A DNA stretch of 64,000 nucleotides, from contig CM042141.1 of the NCBI GenBank assembly GCA_023376005.1, positions 91,448,107 to 91,512,106 on the forward strand, read 5' to 3'. How positions within the stretch are numbered: the first letter of the stretch is position 1; every line of letters starts with the position of its first letter. Below the pieces are notes generated by a model, which saw nothing but the letters and a program-made list of their open reading frames with translations, was not told the DNA's origin and ran no database searches. This document shows, piece by piece, positions 11,743 to 23,093 of the stretch. Position numbers and translations under genes: made by a program. The DNA comes from Doryteuthis pealeii. Lineage: Eukaryota; Mollusca; Cephalopoda; Myopsida; Loliginidae.

Positions 11743-11935
11743 TGTATATATATATTTACCAATCCATCCGCACGAGCAGGATGTGAAACAAGGTCAATTT
11801 CTCAGTTTTCCTTCTCCTAGACTGGTCACCTAGCCAATGTTAAAGAGCCCAGTTTGCCCTACTATTTACCCATAGCTGGAGGGTAGTTGGATGCATACCT
11901 TTCCCAATGACTGGACAATAAAAAAAATTAGGAAT
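11743..11935 (-). mobile_element. T2 SINE, 5'-truncated
   Basis: Reverse complement of the T2 3' half: TTTACCAATCCATCC, then CTTCTCCTAGACTGG and CCTACTATTTACCCATAGC. Confidence 0.7.
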
Positions 11936-12311
11936 ACCAGTGAGGGAGTGAGAAAGAGAAAATGGGAGTAAGAGAGAGAATGTTTTATCAAATTTTTAAA
12001 AAAGAGAAGAAAATGATTAATCAAATTTTTAAAATCGCTGATAATTCGTATAGTACAATGTTTGTTTATTTTAGGAAATATTTTTCCTTTTGTTTACATT
12101 TAAAATATAATTAAAAAAAAATGTATTCCTAAACTTGAGTGTTTTGAAATATACTTTTTTTTCAAAACTTTTTGTATATATGACAAAAACTTAAATTCAA
12201 TTGCTTGTTGCGTTAAAATGATAAAAATAAATTCGTTTAGTTTATTTTCTTTTTTACCCCTAAAAAAGTAACAATTTAAAGAGCTATGTATTAAACTTCC
12301 TTATTTATTTA

Positions 12312-12890
12312 GTTCTATTGGCTGGGACTGTATAATATGCCGACTGCACCCCGTTAAGGAGTAAGACCTCCTTCCAATTGGGTCACCTGTAAGCTTTGGG
12401 TGGCGACCTGTGATGCTTATGGATGGAATCCTGGTGGCTGATCAATCCATGACATGCTACACTCTACTTTGATCCTTACTTGGGCTAGGTCGATCAGAAA
12501 GGCTCCCATCCCGATCAATCATCTAGTCCCGTCAAGCCCTAGAACCTATATGATTATTATACTGACCGTATTGCTCTGGCAAACTACCATCCCTTTTTAT
12601 CATAGATGTACTAAAAGGCTGTGTGCTGAGGGTCTTAGTCTCTTGGGTATGACGTTAAACTGCCTCTTGTGGTGAGGTTCCCATTCTAGAGTTTTTAGAA
12701 GTGTGGATTACCCCTGTATTGCCATTACTCCCAGGTCCACTTTGACCCGGAGTGGTAGTACCTGTTAGAATCCCATTTATGGGGTAAATGAATAAAAAAT
12801 GAGTAAAAAAAAAACAATAATAATGAATAAAACAAACAGGACTTTAGCATTAAATCACTCAAGGGTTAACATGTTGTAAAATCCATGTGT
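12312..12890 (+). mobile_element. S1 retroposon, diverged copy
   Basis: Same order of blocks as 10911-11482 but more diverged, with tail GTTGTAAAATCC. The short open frames within it are chance. Confidence 0.65.
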
Positions 12891-14235
12891 CTTTATTTGT
12901 AGAAACATTTCTTGTAACATATTGATTTGTATTAAATGTTTGTTTATTAGAGATTTGACGATAAACAAAGCTAAGAATGAGTGTATTTTAATGCTCAACA
13001 TAAGTTTTTATACTTTCTGATTTTACTAGCAGTCTCAAGACTTTTTCTACTAAAGACTATTTTCCTATTAAGATATTTTTCTTATAAAACCCTGAATAAT
13101 CTCTTCCTTGTATCTCCTGCCATGTTTGTATTGTATAATATTGTGTTGCATGAATATGATAACAATCTTAACATGTAAATCACTTTTTCTACTAAAGACT
13201 TTTTTTTATATTAGGACATTTTGCTCATACAACTCTGTATAAGTGCTTCCTTTTATTTCATGTCATGTTTAGATTCTGTTCTGTTAAGGTTGTTCAATCA
13301 ATAAAATATGGGTCGAGTTTCAATCCCAGCTTGAAGCAGTTTACAAGGTTCTTTTTTTATTTGGCATTAAATGACCTGAAAAGGGTTGATATACCATAAA
13401 ACAAAACGACCAAACCATCTTCTGTTAAGTTTGCTCTGGTAATAAAATATCCTTGTTATCACTTCATTGTGAATTATTCTCACATTTATTCTGTATGAGG
13501 AAATGATACTCAACGAACTGTCTTTTACACAACTGTATATTTTTCTTTCCTTGTTATCTTACTTTGCTGAATCTGATTTTAGTTGTGTTTTTGGCTATCA
13601 ATAGCTGGTAGCAAATTGGATATTCTGAAGAGGGTGATCTTTGACTATTACTGACGTTGTTGAAGCTAAATTTAAAAAAGAACTTAATTAAGAACTTAAT
13701 TATTTATGTTGCAGTGTTTTGTTTGTAGTTAGTTCTATGGCGTTTTTGCTCATGTGTGGTTGTGTCTGAATCCCAATATAGTTGGTTCTTCTTCCTTGTG
13801 GGCTGGTAAGCTGAAAGAATTTAGGGAAAGTGAAAGAAACAAAGATAAGGATAACTTTAGGGTAAGACTTTTATTCATTGATTCACACTATTTCTTTGAG
13901 GGGAAATATTTCCCGAGCAAGTCAATAGGTGTTTCCACTTCAAAGTCTTGAGATAAAAAGGGATGAGAGTCCTTTTTGGCACCAAGAATTTGGTTTTTTT
14001 CTGCTCATTCCCCAAGGGTTCTTCTGGTCTCAGGCCTTCTGGGAGATTGTTATTTTTTTTGTGTCTTTTTATTTATTTTTCAATATTTTATTTAATTTTG
14101 TTTTATTTTTATTTTATTCATTTTTATTTGGTTTAATTTCATTTTTATTAATCACCACAATGTAATTTAAAATGGTGTATCATGAATAATATTCTACAGA
14201 GTGGAGTTTCTAAAGACATCTGAATTAGTTAAATC
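12890..14235. other. No recognised feature
   Basis: Apart from an S1 tail (13355-13420) this is AT-rich sequence with T-rich runs (14040-14150) and only chance open frames. Confidence 0.6.
13355..13420 (+). repeat. Isolated S1-type retroposon tail
   Basis: TTGGCATTAAATGACC then GATATACCATAAAAC. Only the 3' tail of S1 is recognisable. Confidence 0.5.
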
Positions 14236-14427
14236 AAATTGTTTATTTTCACATATCACACAATATAAACAATGACACACCATCAAATATTAATAATTTT
14301 TTACAAAAAACACAATTAATTAATAATTAATAGGTTAAGCAATGAGATCTTTGTTGGGCTTGAGGGCAGGTTTTGTGTTATTAATGTAGGTTGTTATAGT
14401 AATGTGTGGAGGATGATCATTAAATAG
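14236..14427 (+). repeat. Dispersed repeat hosting the LTR element, left part
   Basis: Matches 57930-58034 (shared start with TTTATTTTCACA and a shared end GGATGATCA). Continues after the LTR element at 18889-18950. This copy was split by the retrotransposon. The family is unclassified. Confidence 0.75.
14423..14427. repeat. Target-site duplication (left) of the LTR element
   Basis: AATAG immediately before the left LTR, repeated as AATAG at 18889-18893 after the right LTR. Five bases is usual for this class. Confidence 0.85.
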
Positions 14428-14800
14428 TATAATCAGAGGGGGGTCACGGTCAAGTCTGACTCAAGGCTCCAATCGATAGTCCAACTACTTCCAACTGTAT
14501 CTCGCTCCAATTCTCCAATACTGATAACCGTTGCAGTAACCGCTTCTCGAACCGACTTCACAACCTTCGCACAGACCTGGCAGCAAACACTTCTTGCAAG
14601 GTTTACGAACGACTGCCCAAGCCTCCGACACACTCATTATATAGGCCATGGCGAGGCGACCGATTGGGCAATCTGCAGAGCTTCAGATTTGCATCAGCAC
14701 ACCTCAGCCCAGCACGCTTCCAAACTGCTCCACAACACGCGCATGCAAATCACGGACGCTTTCGTGCATGATGTCGCGTATCTTGCTCACGACAATCACA
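14428..14800 (-). repeat. 3' LTR of the retrotransposon
   Basis: 373 bp, the partner of 18515-18888 with about 8 base differences. Preceded on the + strand by the target duplication AATAG (14423-14427). The integrase reading frame runs into it and ends at 14704, so the pol C-terminus overlaps the LTR. Confidence 0.95.
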
Positions 14801-15912
14801 CTCCTCCCTGATCTGGGGTCACACACAGGACAATGTGGAGCAGGTCGCTTAATCCTGCTACTTAGTCTCAGTAGAGCGGGCTCGGCTATCTCCTCAGTGG
14901 TACTTTCCTCTGAGGTATCACTGAGCTCGTCTTGTTCGAGGATGCTGCTTGCGCTTTCAGTTGAAATTGCCATGTCTTCCTGCATCTGCCCCTCATACAC
15001 CATAGGGGTTTCTTCGTCCGAGGTGGTAACGTAGTTGCTGATAGTCTCTGCTCCACGCACCGGCCGAACATCTTTTACGTGGCGTGGTACTCCATCCACA
15101 AGGACTGAATGAGGGCTATAGACTTTCGTCACTTTTCTCTTCTCGAACTGTGTTGTACACCGCCCATGCGGTCTCTTCACCCAAACAGCGTCCCCTGCAG
15201 CGTATGTGTCAGAATTTGTGGCGTCAACCGGTGGTGCAGTATCAATGCCCTTTACGCGAGTGCGGTAGGTATATATTATGTTGGCGGGTGCTGTTGACGC
15301 CGTGGTGTCGTCTTTCGGTGTCAAATTATACCAGTACACAGCCTCCATAAGAGAGCATTCTGTTCTCGCTGTGATGCGCTTTATTGTGCGGTGGGATCTC
15401 TCCACTATCCCATCCACCGATGGTACATAGGCGCATCGGAATCTTATCCGGACACCCCACTCCTTTGCAAATCCGGTGAACCTTTCCCCGCAAAACACTG
15501 CGGCATTGTCGGTAAGCAGTTCGATAGGAGGCCCCCGTTCGCAAAAGATTGTCTCTAGCTGCCGGATGATACTGGCGGAGTCTTCCCGCTGCAATGGCCT
15601 CCAAATGGCAAAATGACTGGGACCACAGTCCATCAATGTCAGGTAGTGCTGGCCTCCGAAATGGGTCACATCCATTCCCACCCTACTCCAATTATCACGC
15701 ACAGAAAGCCTGCCTGGCTTCCAATGCACCGGAGCAGGATCTATCGATTGACATTTTTGCAATCCCTGACCACCGCTTGAACTGCCGCCCTGGAGGCTCC
15801 GGGGATGACCAGTTTTACAAAATACAGCGTGCGCTTCACACCGGGGTGTCCGCTGGACTGATGAATGGCTCGTATACGGGCAGATTCCTGGTCCCCTGTA
15901 ACCACTGCACAT
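14704..15912 (-). pseudogene. pol: integrase core and C-terminus, shifted frame
   Basis: Integrase of the same element in a different frame from protease-RT-RNase H. The retroviral-type D,D(35)E core is complete: GMDVTHFGGQ, LLTDNAAVFCG and GIVERSHRTIKR. A chromatin-type or GPY-like C-terminal part follows (VKRPHGR and VLVDGVPRHVKDVRPV), and the frame runs into the 3' LTR. The change of frame falls at a run of five A on the coding strand (15754-15758), which splits the integrase zinc finger between its His pair and its second Cys. A single-base homopolymer change explains it, either as decay or as an assembly error. Confidence 0.85.
14801..14811 (-). other. Polypurine tract before the 3' LTR
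   Basis: Read on the - strand, CAGGGAGGAG directly abuts the TGTG start of the 3' LTR. A purine run in exactly this place primes plus-strand synthesis in LTR retroelements. Confidence 0.75.
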
Positions 15913-17726
15913 ACCTGTCCTGCGGGTTCTGACTCTTTTTGCATATCATCCAACCATCGCTGCGGCACTCTGGTGAGCTGATCGGCCCGGTTGTCGTGAG
16001 ACTTAACCAGTGCCACGTCTATCTTTAGGTCATACTCTGAGACCAGTTGTGCAAACATGCTGAGTCGACGCTGGATCAACATTTCAGTGGCATCCTTGGT
16101 TCGCACTCTCGACCTTCCAGACAAAGTGTCTGAGACCCAGCGATGCACGCACGCCAAGTCTGTCCGCAAGTGAATCGCCGTTGCCTTCCACTGCAGTGCG
16201 AGGTTAATGCCCCGTAACACTGCGTCGAGTTCTGCCAAGTTGATATGTTTATCCTCGCTTATCGGTCTCAACCAGCTCGCATCTTCAGCCACGGCTCCAC
16301 CACTCTCAATAACAACACCAGTGGCCAACGAGCTTGCGTCCACCCACACAGTGACGTCCTCTCCATCAACGCACCAATCACCACATGTTGGATCTGTTTG
16401 CGCCACTCTGGCGAAAACATCCGCCAACATTCGACTTAAGAGGTGGTCTCGCACTTCATCGTCCCATCAAATGGTTGCAGCGTTTGCCCTTCGCTTTATG
16501 AACGCGGTCGCAACGCGCAGCCAACCACATACTGGAAAGTGTCCCGTCAATTTTCCACACACGGAAAAAATAGTCCGACGGGTTAATACATCAGGGGGCG
16601 TCGGTGGCTCACCTCCACGACACCACCGAAGTTTATTGCGCTCCTCCCAGACATGTAATCCCAGCATGCGTGTGCCGCATCTTAACTGCTTTGGGGCCTT
16701 GCACGCAAGTCCAAACCGCTCAAGGTGCTTTTTTACGTGGGATGCAGAACATATAGTTTCATTAACGAATATGTCGTCAATATATGAAGAGGTAGCTTTC
16801 TCAACTCTCTCGTCTTGCGCAACCACGGTATTGGCGATGGACCGCATGATCAGGGGTGCGACATTGAGCCCAAACCCCAAACGGATGAGGCAATACCTTT
16901 TCCCCGTGATTTCCACTGTTTGGAATGGCCACAGGGACTTCTCTACGTGAACTTGCAAATAGGCCCGACGCAAGTCCAACACAGCGACATCTGACCCTTG
17001 CTGCCGCCACTCTCATAACTTGTGTGCATACACGTCTGCACTGGCCGTATATGCAACTACGTGCTCATTGAGCTCATGGTAGTCCATGACGGGCCAAACC
17101 TTTTGTTTGTTTTCCTGTAGGACGGCCATTAGGGGGATAAGGCCCTTTGGGGGTCCGAGCTCGTCTGCAGGGTATGGAAGCAGCCAGCCATTGTGTATCC
17201 ATGTTTGCAGCTCTCGGTTGTACTCCTCCCGAAGCTGCTCAGGGGCAGGATATTCTGATAGCCTGTTCTTTAACGTGACTGGCAGCTGGTCACCGGACCA
17301 CTTCCATGATGCAATCCATATTTGTTTGTTCTCATCATACTTTGCGTGGAAATCAGGCTCGTTGATGACGATGGCAGCACAACTTGGCTCATCAAGTTGG
17401 GGAAATTTTACTTCATCGGTGCTAGTCATGGACATTTCACCCAGCTGTTTGATTGCGTCTAGTCCAAGCAACAAATCAAACCCGAGTAGCTCCCCGTCAA
17501 CGACCAGAACCTCTACGTTGATAGAGGGCCTGTTGCCCACGCCAAGCCGGATCGTCCCAACTCCACAACACTTGAGTGTACTCCCGCCTACAGTCAGCAC
17601 GTGTACCTCCTTTCTCCTCCATGCCTGACAGCATGTTTTGTGTACGAGTGTTTGCGTGCAACCAGTGTCCACCAGGGCTGTACGCCTCGTATCATTGATC
17701 TGCACAATCACTGTAGGTAGCGCCAT
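15741..17726 (-). pseudogene. pol: aspartic protease, reverse transcriptase and RNase H, interrupted by two TGA codons
   Basis: One frame from the ATG at 17724-17726, two bases after the gag stop. Domains in order: retropepsin-like protease with LVDTGCTQTLVH (the catalytic D-T-G) near residue 18; reverse transcriptase from about residue 150 with VMDYHELN, LDLRRAYLQVH, RLGFGLNVAP and the active-site box YIDDIFV; then RNase H with WVDASS, NLAELDAV, LRTDLACVHRW and VKSHDNRADQLTRV. In-frame TGA codons at 17013-17015 and 16467-16469 cut it in the reverse transcriptase and between reverse transcriptase and RNase H. After the RNase H the first half of the integrase zinc finger (H-Q-S-S-G-H) is in this frame, and the frame then ends in a stop at 15741. 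Confidence 0.9.
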
Positions 17727-17728
17727 AT

Positions 17729-18498
17729 TTAACGGGCATTTGGGGAGAAGACAGGCGCCGAAGTCTCGTCCCCTTGCTCGTTTCCCGGACAGTTTCGGGC
17801 TATATGTCCCTGCCGCTTACATCGATAGCACGAAACTGGTCTTCGGGGTTTAGCATCCGCTTTCGTTGATGTTTCATGCCACAAGAGGCAGTCGCGTGCC
17901 AAGTGATTGGGCCCATCGCATACATAACATTTTGTTGGCGCGTCATCTTCCTTCGCCTGGCAACGTGATGGTCGTGCAGCCACCACTACTTGCTCCATAT
18001 TATTAGGGCACTTCTTCAGTATGGCTCTTGCTCGAGCCAACACTTGTGAAATGTCCATATCATCTAACTGGAAAGTGGCTCGAAGCAGATCCTCGGCATG
18101 CTCTGGCAACCCGGCGATAAATGCACACATCAGACTCCGATCCGTCATACCACCGACCAGAACTGAGAGTTTACGCAATTCGGCCAAAAAGACATCAACA
18201 GTCTCTACCGGGCGCAAGCGGCGTGCCACAAATTGCTTCCAAGCTGTAACAGCATCTAGAGCGAATGCTGTATACAAGGCTTTTTTAATACAGGTAAAGT
18301 TGCTCTTCTTTTCCTCACTCAGCTGCTGGTACACCGCATATGCACCACCCGATAGACGCATTGGCACTACAAACTCTATATGCTTTAGACCGCTTAGCTG
18401 GCATATCAATTCTGCCTTCTCGATCCACTCACGACCGACTGTCCAGAATCACTTCCGTCAAAAAGTGGTATCAATTTTGGGTCGAAACTTTGGGCCAT
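17729..18498 (-). pseudogene. gag-like ORF with two CCHC zinc knuckles, frame-broken near its start
   Basis: Nucleocapsid/capsid-like protein of the LTR element. The open part from 18409 to the stop at 17729 carries two zinc knuckles near its C-terminus, CYVCDGPNHLARDC and CYRCKRQGHIARNC, both of the C-x2-C-x4-H-x4-C form that binds element RNA. Upstream, the only good start is an ATG at 18496-18498, 16 bases inside the LTR boundary, and its reading frame differs from the knuckle frame; the knuckle frame meets a TGA just upstream of 18440. So the N-terminus holds one frame break. A TTG start at 18409 is only where the open frame can begin and is not a likely initiator. It ends in TAA two bases before the pol ATG. 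Confidence 0.8.
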
Positions 18499-18514
18499 AA
18501 TTGCCGAAATAGCT

Positions 18515-18888
18515 TATAATCAGAGGGGGGGTCACGGTCAAGTCTGACTCAAGGCTCCAATCGATAGTCCAACTACTTCCAACTGTATCTCGCTCCAATT
18601 CTCCAATACTGATAACCGTTGCAGTAACCGCTTCTCGAACCGACTTCACAACCTTCGCACGGACCTGGCAGCAAACACTTCTTGCAAGGTTTACGAACGA
18701 CTGCCCAAGCCTCCGACACACTCATTATATAGGCCACGGCGACGCGACCGATTGGGCAATCTGCAGAGCTTCAGATTTGCATCAGCACACCTCGGCCCAG
18801 CATGCTTCCAAACTGCTCCACAACACGCGCATGCAAATTGCAGACGCTTTCGTGCATGATGTCGCGTATCTTGCTCACGACAATCACA
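18515..18888 (-). repeat. 5' LTR of the retrotransposon
   Basis: 374 bp, nearly identical to 14428-14800. Read on the - strand it begins TGTGATTG and ends CTGATTATA, so the 5' end has the usual TG but the 3' end is TA instead of CA. The target duplication AATAG follows at 18889-18893. It contains one more G than the other LTR in the run near 18524-18530. Confidence 0.95.
18724..18732 (-). promoter_or_regulatory. TATA box of the 5' LTR
   Basis: On the - strand the LTR has GGCCTATATAATGAG, a good TATA-box match in the middle of the LTR, where the retroelement promoter is expected. The same motif lies at 14636-14644 in the 3' LTR. Confidence 0.5.
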
Positions 18889-18893
18889 AATAG
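18889..18893. repeat. Target-site duplication (right) of the LTR element
   Basis: AATAG after the right LTR, followed by host sequence that matches 58035-58075. Confidence 0.85.
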
Positions 18894-18959
18894 GACTGAG
18901 CTTATTCTAGTAGTGACCATCTCAGCTGACCCAAATCTTTGAAAGTTTTTTTTATCTAT

Positions 18960-19640
18960 TTAAAACAATAAGAATTGCATATATTTTTCCCCATATATTC
19001 TAAGATAAGGCGAATACATTTAATGTTATTACAGAATTATATAGGTGCCTTGTATGGTTTGCGGAACCTAATTTTAATTTTAAAAAGGTTAAAAAAAACA
19101 CCCTAACACAAAAATGTAAACAAATCAATGTAAAAAATACAATCAAACCCAAACGCTAGCATTTTTTACAAAGATAAAAATTAAATTAAAACAAACGTTT
19201 GTCCTACAACAAATACTTGTGTAAATAAATCAAATAAAAAAAGTCTTCTTTATTAATCAAAATTATTAGTAATCTTTTTATTTATTTGTGAAAATTATTT
19301 AGAATTTTTTAATTCCTAAAGAAAATCATGTTTATTTAGGTTCAGATTTCTGGAACGAAATGGAAATTTAGTTTGATTCTCACTGGGTGCCCTATACTTC
19401 TGGCTTTATGTTAAACTAAGCTAAGCTTAGTAAATAATAACTTCATTAAATTATATTTTATCCTATCCAACAATATTTAATTAATCGTTGTCAAGGGGAA
19501 ATCACTCTTGATTTTTAAACAGAGTTATTTCCCTTTAAAATGTTTTCAATGTTCTCACTAGAAAGTAATTGAGAGGAAGTCTTCTCAATATTTCAGCATT
19601 CTCCTCATTCTTCTTTGTGTGGTGTGATGATTAGTATGAA
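18960..19640. other. No recognised feature
   Basis: AT-rich, without open frames or repeats that I can match elsewhere in the window, except a SINE-end echo at 19385-19430. Confidence 0.6.
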
Positions 19641-19689
19641 TTTATCCAACCTGTTCGCCATGGGTAAGATGTGAAACAAGGTCACAAGT

Positions 19690-19870
19690 AGGGGGCACAT
19701 AGTGCGGACTGAATTCGTTATTGAGTAGTAATGGATCTGTGAGACGAGCTTGCTAACCATTACAGCATGATGGGATGCTCTTAGTATGCTAGTCTAGCCG
19801 GCCATTGTTAGTGGGTGATTCTCACTGAGTACCCCATACTTTTACCTTGACAATCCTAAAAGTTTTCATG
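19690..19870 (-). mobile_element. tRNA-derived SINE, family T3, inverted
   Basis: The reverse complement contains GCTGTAATGGTTAGCAAGC and GAATTCAGTCCGCAC. Neighbouring 19385-19430 carries the AAGCTAAGCTTAGTAAA end also seen at 53510. Confidence 0.5.
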
Positions 19871-20087
19871 ATAACAATCTGACCCCCCCCCCAAAAAAAA
19901 TGGCAAAAATAGTTGATATTTTCTATTTTATTATGTTTTTATACAATACAGTGCTATTTTTCTTATTAAAAAAAATGTATAAAAAAATTAGGGTAGTAAT
20001 TCAGAGGGAGCTGGAACAGATTTCTGTTTATTACAATGGGGAAAATTGATTTGACATACGAGGAAATTTGACTACAGTTGACTACCG

Positions 20088-20330
20088 GGGGGGTGGGGTG
20101 TAATGCATAGGGTCATAGGAAATGGACTCGTTGACTCGAGTTCAAATCCTGGATGAAGCTATAGTTCACATAGCACTAATACCTTTGGGAAAGTTATGAA
20201 TTCAACTACTCTCCCTCCAGCTATGGGTAAATAGTAGGACTGACTGGGCTCTTTAACTTGGTTAGGCAACCAGTCTAGGAGAAGGAAAACTCTGAATTCA
20301 AACCTGTTAAGTCTGCTTGGGGTGGTCACT
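20088..20330 (+). mobile_element. tRNA-derived SINE, family T2
   Basis: Box B-like GAGTTCAAATCCTGGATG, then CCTCCAGCTATGGGTAAATAG and CTAGGAGAAGGAAAACTCTG. Further copies at 20750, 21230, 36903 (+) and 11743, 36775, 44463, 45398, 56200 (-). Confidence 0.75.
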
Positions 20331-20749
20331 ACTAGAATAGGTTCTGTTCTAATTAGTAATCTATTTCACTAAAAAAAAAAAAAAATTGAGTTACGAGTGG
20401 AAGAAATTAAACTTATAAGTCAAGGTAGCACTGTATATAGATTAGATGAAACATTGTTAAGCATTAATAATTTTTCAGTGATATTTTTTTTAATCTTAAT
20501 TTTACTTGCTTTTCTTTGTAACTGTTTCAACCATTAGTCTATGATCATTTGTAAAAAGTTAGAATTAAAATAAAGTGTAAGTTCTAAACAGACAACACTG
20601 ATACATTCATCATCTTTTGTGGCACAGAGACTAAATGTCTGTTGGAATAAAAGACTCATTATTGTCTGCAAAACAATTTCAATAACTGGACAAATCTACA
20701 GCTGTGCATGGTCGACTAATAACTTGATTAGTTAACAATGATTAGAGAT

Positions 20750-21035
20750 ACACGTGGAGGCATGCTGTGTAATGGTTATCATCAAAGGAAATGGAATCGG
20801 TGACCTGGGTTCAAATCCTGGATGGGGCTGTTTGCATTTCACTTCATGATAATTCCCTTTGGGAAAGGCATGGATCCATCTGTTCTCCCTCCAACTATGG
20901 GTGAATAGTAGGGAAGACCGGTTCTTTAGCATTGGTTAGACAACCAGTCTAGGAGAAGGAAAACTCTGAATTCAAACCATTGCTTAAAAATTGACTATGT
21001 GTCACATCCTGTAGTGGAATGGTTGGGTAAATACA
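20750..21035 (+). mobile_element. tRNA-derived SINE, family T2, near full length
   Basis: Head TGTGTAATGGTTATCATC and box B GGGTTCAAATCCTGG; body and the 3' block TGTGTCACATCCTG are present. Confidence 0.8.
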
Positions 21036-21229
21036 TTCTTAATGATAATTTTGTCTAGTAATTTTTGATTACCAATATTTTTCACCAAGTGAAAATGCTG
21101 ACTAAATTTCATAATGATTTGAAAAGTTTATTATTTATAACTACGATGACAACTGCAGAATATAATTTTTTGATTTTTTAATTCTTTAATTTTTTTACTA
21201 CTATTATGGCATTTCTGGTGTCATTCATA

Positions 21230-21410
21230 CCTTGAGAATGGTATGAATCCAACTATTCTCCCTCCAGAGTGGGCAAATAGTAGGGCAAACTGGGCTCTTT
21301 AATCTTGATTAAGCAACTAGTCTAGGAGAAGGAAAACTCTGAATTCAAACCTGTTAAACTCTGCTTAAGAAATTGACTTTGTATCACATCCTGCTTGTGC
21401 AAAGGGCTTT
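21230..21410 (+). mobile_element. T2 SINE, 5'-truncated
   Basis: Starts in the body (GAGAATGGTATGAATCC) and ends with the T2 3' block followed by an AT microsatellite at 21412-21438. Confidence 0.7.
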
Positions 21411-21474
21411 GATATATATATATATATATATATATATAAAGAGAAATGTAGCGCTATCTTATATATATATATAT

Positions 21475-21703
21475 ATACAAAGTGTGTCATAAAAGTATCA
21501 AGATTGAAGCTGTATTTACCAAAATAGAAATGAACAATGAATGGAATGTTAATTTTTTTTAGAATACAATGCGTGTCATAAAAGTGCCAAGTTTGAAGCT
21601 GTATTTACTGAGATAGAAATGAACAATGAATGGAACATTATTTTTTCAGAATACAAAGTGTGTCAAAAGGTACAAAAAATCTCGATACGTTTCTGATACA
21701 CCT

Positions 21704-21707
<4 letters not shown>
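21475..21707. mobile_element. Mariner-type MITE inserted in an AT microsatellite
   Basis: The left end TACAAAGTGTGTCATAAAAG and the right-end complement TACAAGGTGTATCAGAAACG form inverted ends of about 29 bp beside TA dinucleotides. Inside are two direct copies of a 93-bp unit (21476 and 21570) plus part of a third. Confidence 0.6.
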
Positions 21708-21739
<32 letters not shown>

Positions 21740-22901
21740 AGATTATTTTGTTATATGTATCCGTTTGTGGGAGGTACATATATCAGGTTTGGGCATTTGT
21801 ATGAAGCATTAAAGAAAGAAACATCAGAAACTTGATTGTTATTGAGTAGAGTTTTGTTTATTTAGTAGTAGTAAATTTTCAGGATTTTTATAGCTCCCTT
21901 CTTCAGACTGTGTAAGGACAGTAATGTTGTTGGCTTCTGATTGTTCCTTCTAGTGGGGGTAGCTGCTGCTTGTGTTAGTGTAGTTGTCATCTTTGTGTGT
22001 GGGTGTTGTGACATGCCTCTAGTATGTCAACAAATATATATATGTATACATTTATAATAAATTTCAGTATAATGTGTGGGTGAGCAGAGAAAAAAGAACA
22101 TTGTATTGGTGAAGTAATACTATTCTCCTATCAGACGATGATTTTCAAACATCCCCTTTCTATTCCGGAAATGATGAGAGGAAATAAGTAACTTTTTTTC
22201 TTGGTCTCACCTTGTCTTGACCAATAATCAGATTTAAAGTACACACAACGTTAGAAATTTCGTGCCCTGTGAAGATAACGATTTAGTTGGTTACCATGAT
22301 GATCAGATTTGTGCCAAAAAGACCAGGCCCCAACAGAAGTTGAAAACACCTCGGAAAGACGAGACATGTATTGCCTTGTTCCGTAATTGTGAAACGTTGC
22401 GGTAAACGAAGTGGCGAAAGAAAGAAAGAAAGAAGAAAATCATCTTAAAGAAAGAAAGAAAGAAAGAAAGAAAGAAGAGAAAATCAACTTATCACAACCA
22501 AGAACTCTGAATAGAAAGAAAGAAAAAACATTCTTTTATTGGATTATACAGAACGTTCAAATTGTTTGAACATCTAAAGAACTTTGATACATATTTGATG
22601 CACATGAGAAAATAGGAAAGAATATATATATAAAAAAAGAAAGAATAACTAAAGGACATTATTTTATTATCCATGGTATCACAGTGAGTTAAATCTCTCT
22701 TGTTTTACATTCTGTCTATTAGGATTGTATGTTAAATGTTCAATTGCTCGCCCACCCATGTTTGATAATATGATAGTATAGACACCCTTTTCATATCCTT
22801 TACTACATGTATATATATGTATATTTTCTTTTATTATTGTTTGTTTTTAAAATACTTTTCTACTGCCTGTATTTGATATAAATAAATATTAGATTCTATC
22901 A

Positions 22902-23093
22902 ATGGGATCCGGCTTGTTTCTTTATTGTCTGGCGTTGTGTTCCATATCGATCTCTCGTCCACCTATCGAAGCTGAAGAAGAAAGTTCCCCATCCCTTCAT
23001 GTTATTCTTTTACACTCGGGATCTCTTGCAGTTTTTTTAATTATCATTGTTGCGTTAGCGCACTGGTCGTTCCCAACAGGTGCATGCATGTAA
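22902..23093 (+). other. Unrecognised 63-codon open frame
   Basis: Starts MGSGLFLYCLALCSISIS, a signal-peptide-like hydrophobic run, and has a second hydrophobic segment (SLAVFLIIIVALAHW). No splice sites or family match seen. It sits in otherwise unclassified sequence (22020-23490), and composition alone can make such a frame. Confidence 0.15.

Larger units (their letters stand above)
14428..18888 (-). mobile_element. LTR retrotransposon, Ty3/gypsy-like, 4,461 bp, defective
   Basis: A complete element read on the - strand: 5' LTR at 18515-18888, gag, then protease, reverse transcriptase, RNase H and integrase in that order, and 3' LTR at 14428-14800. The domain order with integrase last is that of Ty3/gypsy-type elements; no envelope gene is present. 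It is flanked by the 5-bp duplication AATAG, and a related repeat at 57930-58075 shows the site without the element. The LTRs differ by about 8 substitutions and one G-run indel over 373 bp, so insertion is fairly recent, but the coding part is broken by two in-frame TGA codons and two frame changes. GC content is far higher than in the surroundings. Confidence 0.95.

Noticed and set aside
14648..18500. Long + strand open frames opposite the retrotransposon (for example 16207-16950, 17086-17628, 18021-18500)
   Set aside because: They are antisense shadows of gag and pol. The - strand frames carry all the motifs (DTG, YIDD, zinc knuckles, D,D,E) and the + frames carry none.
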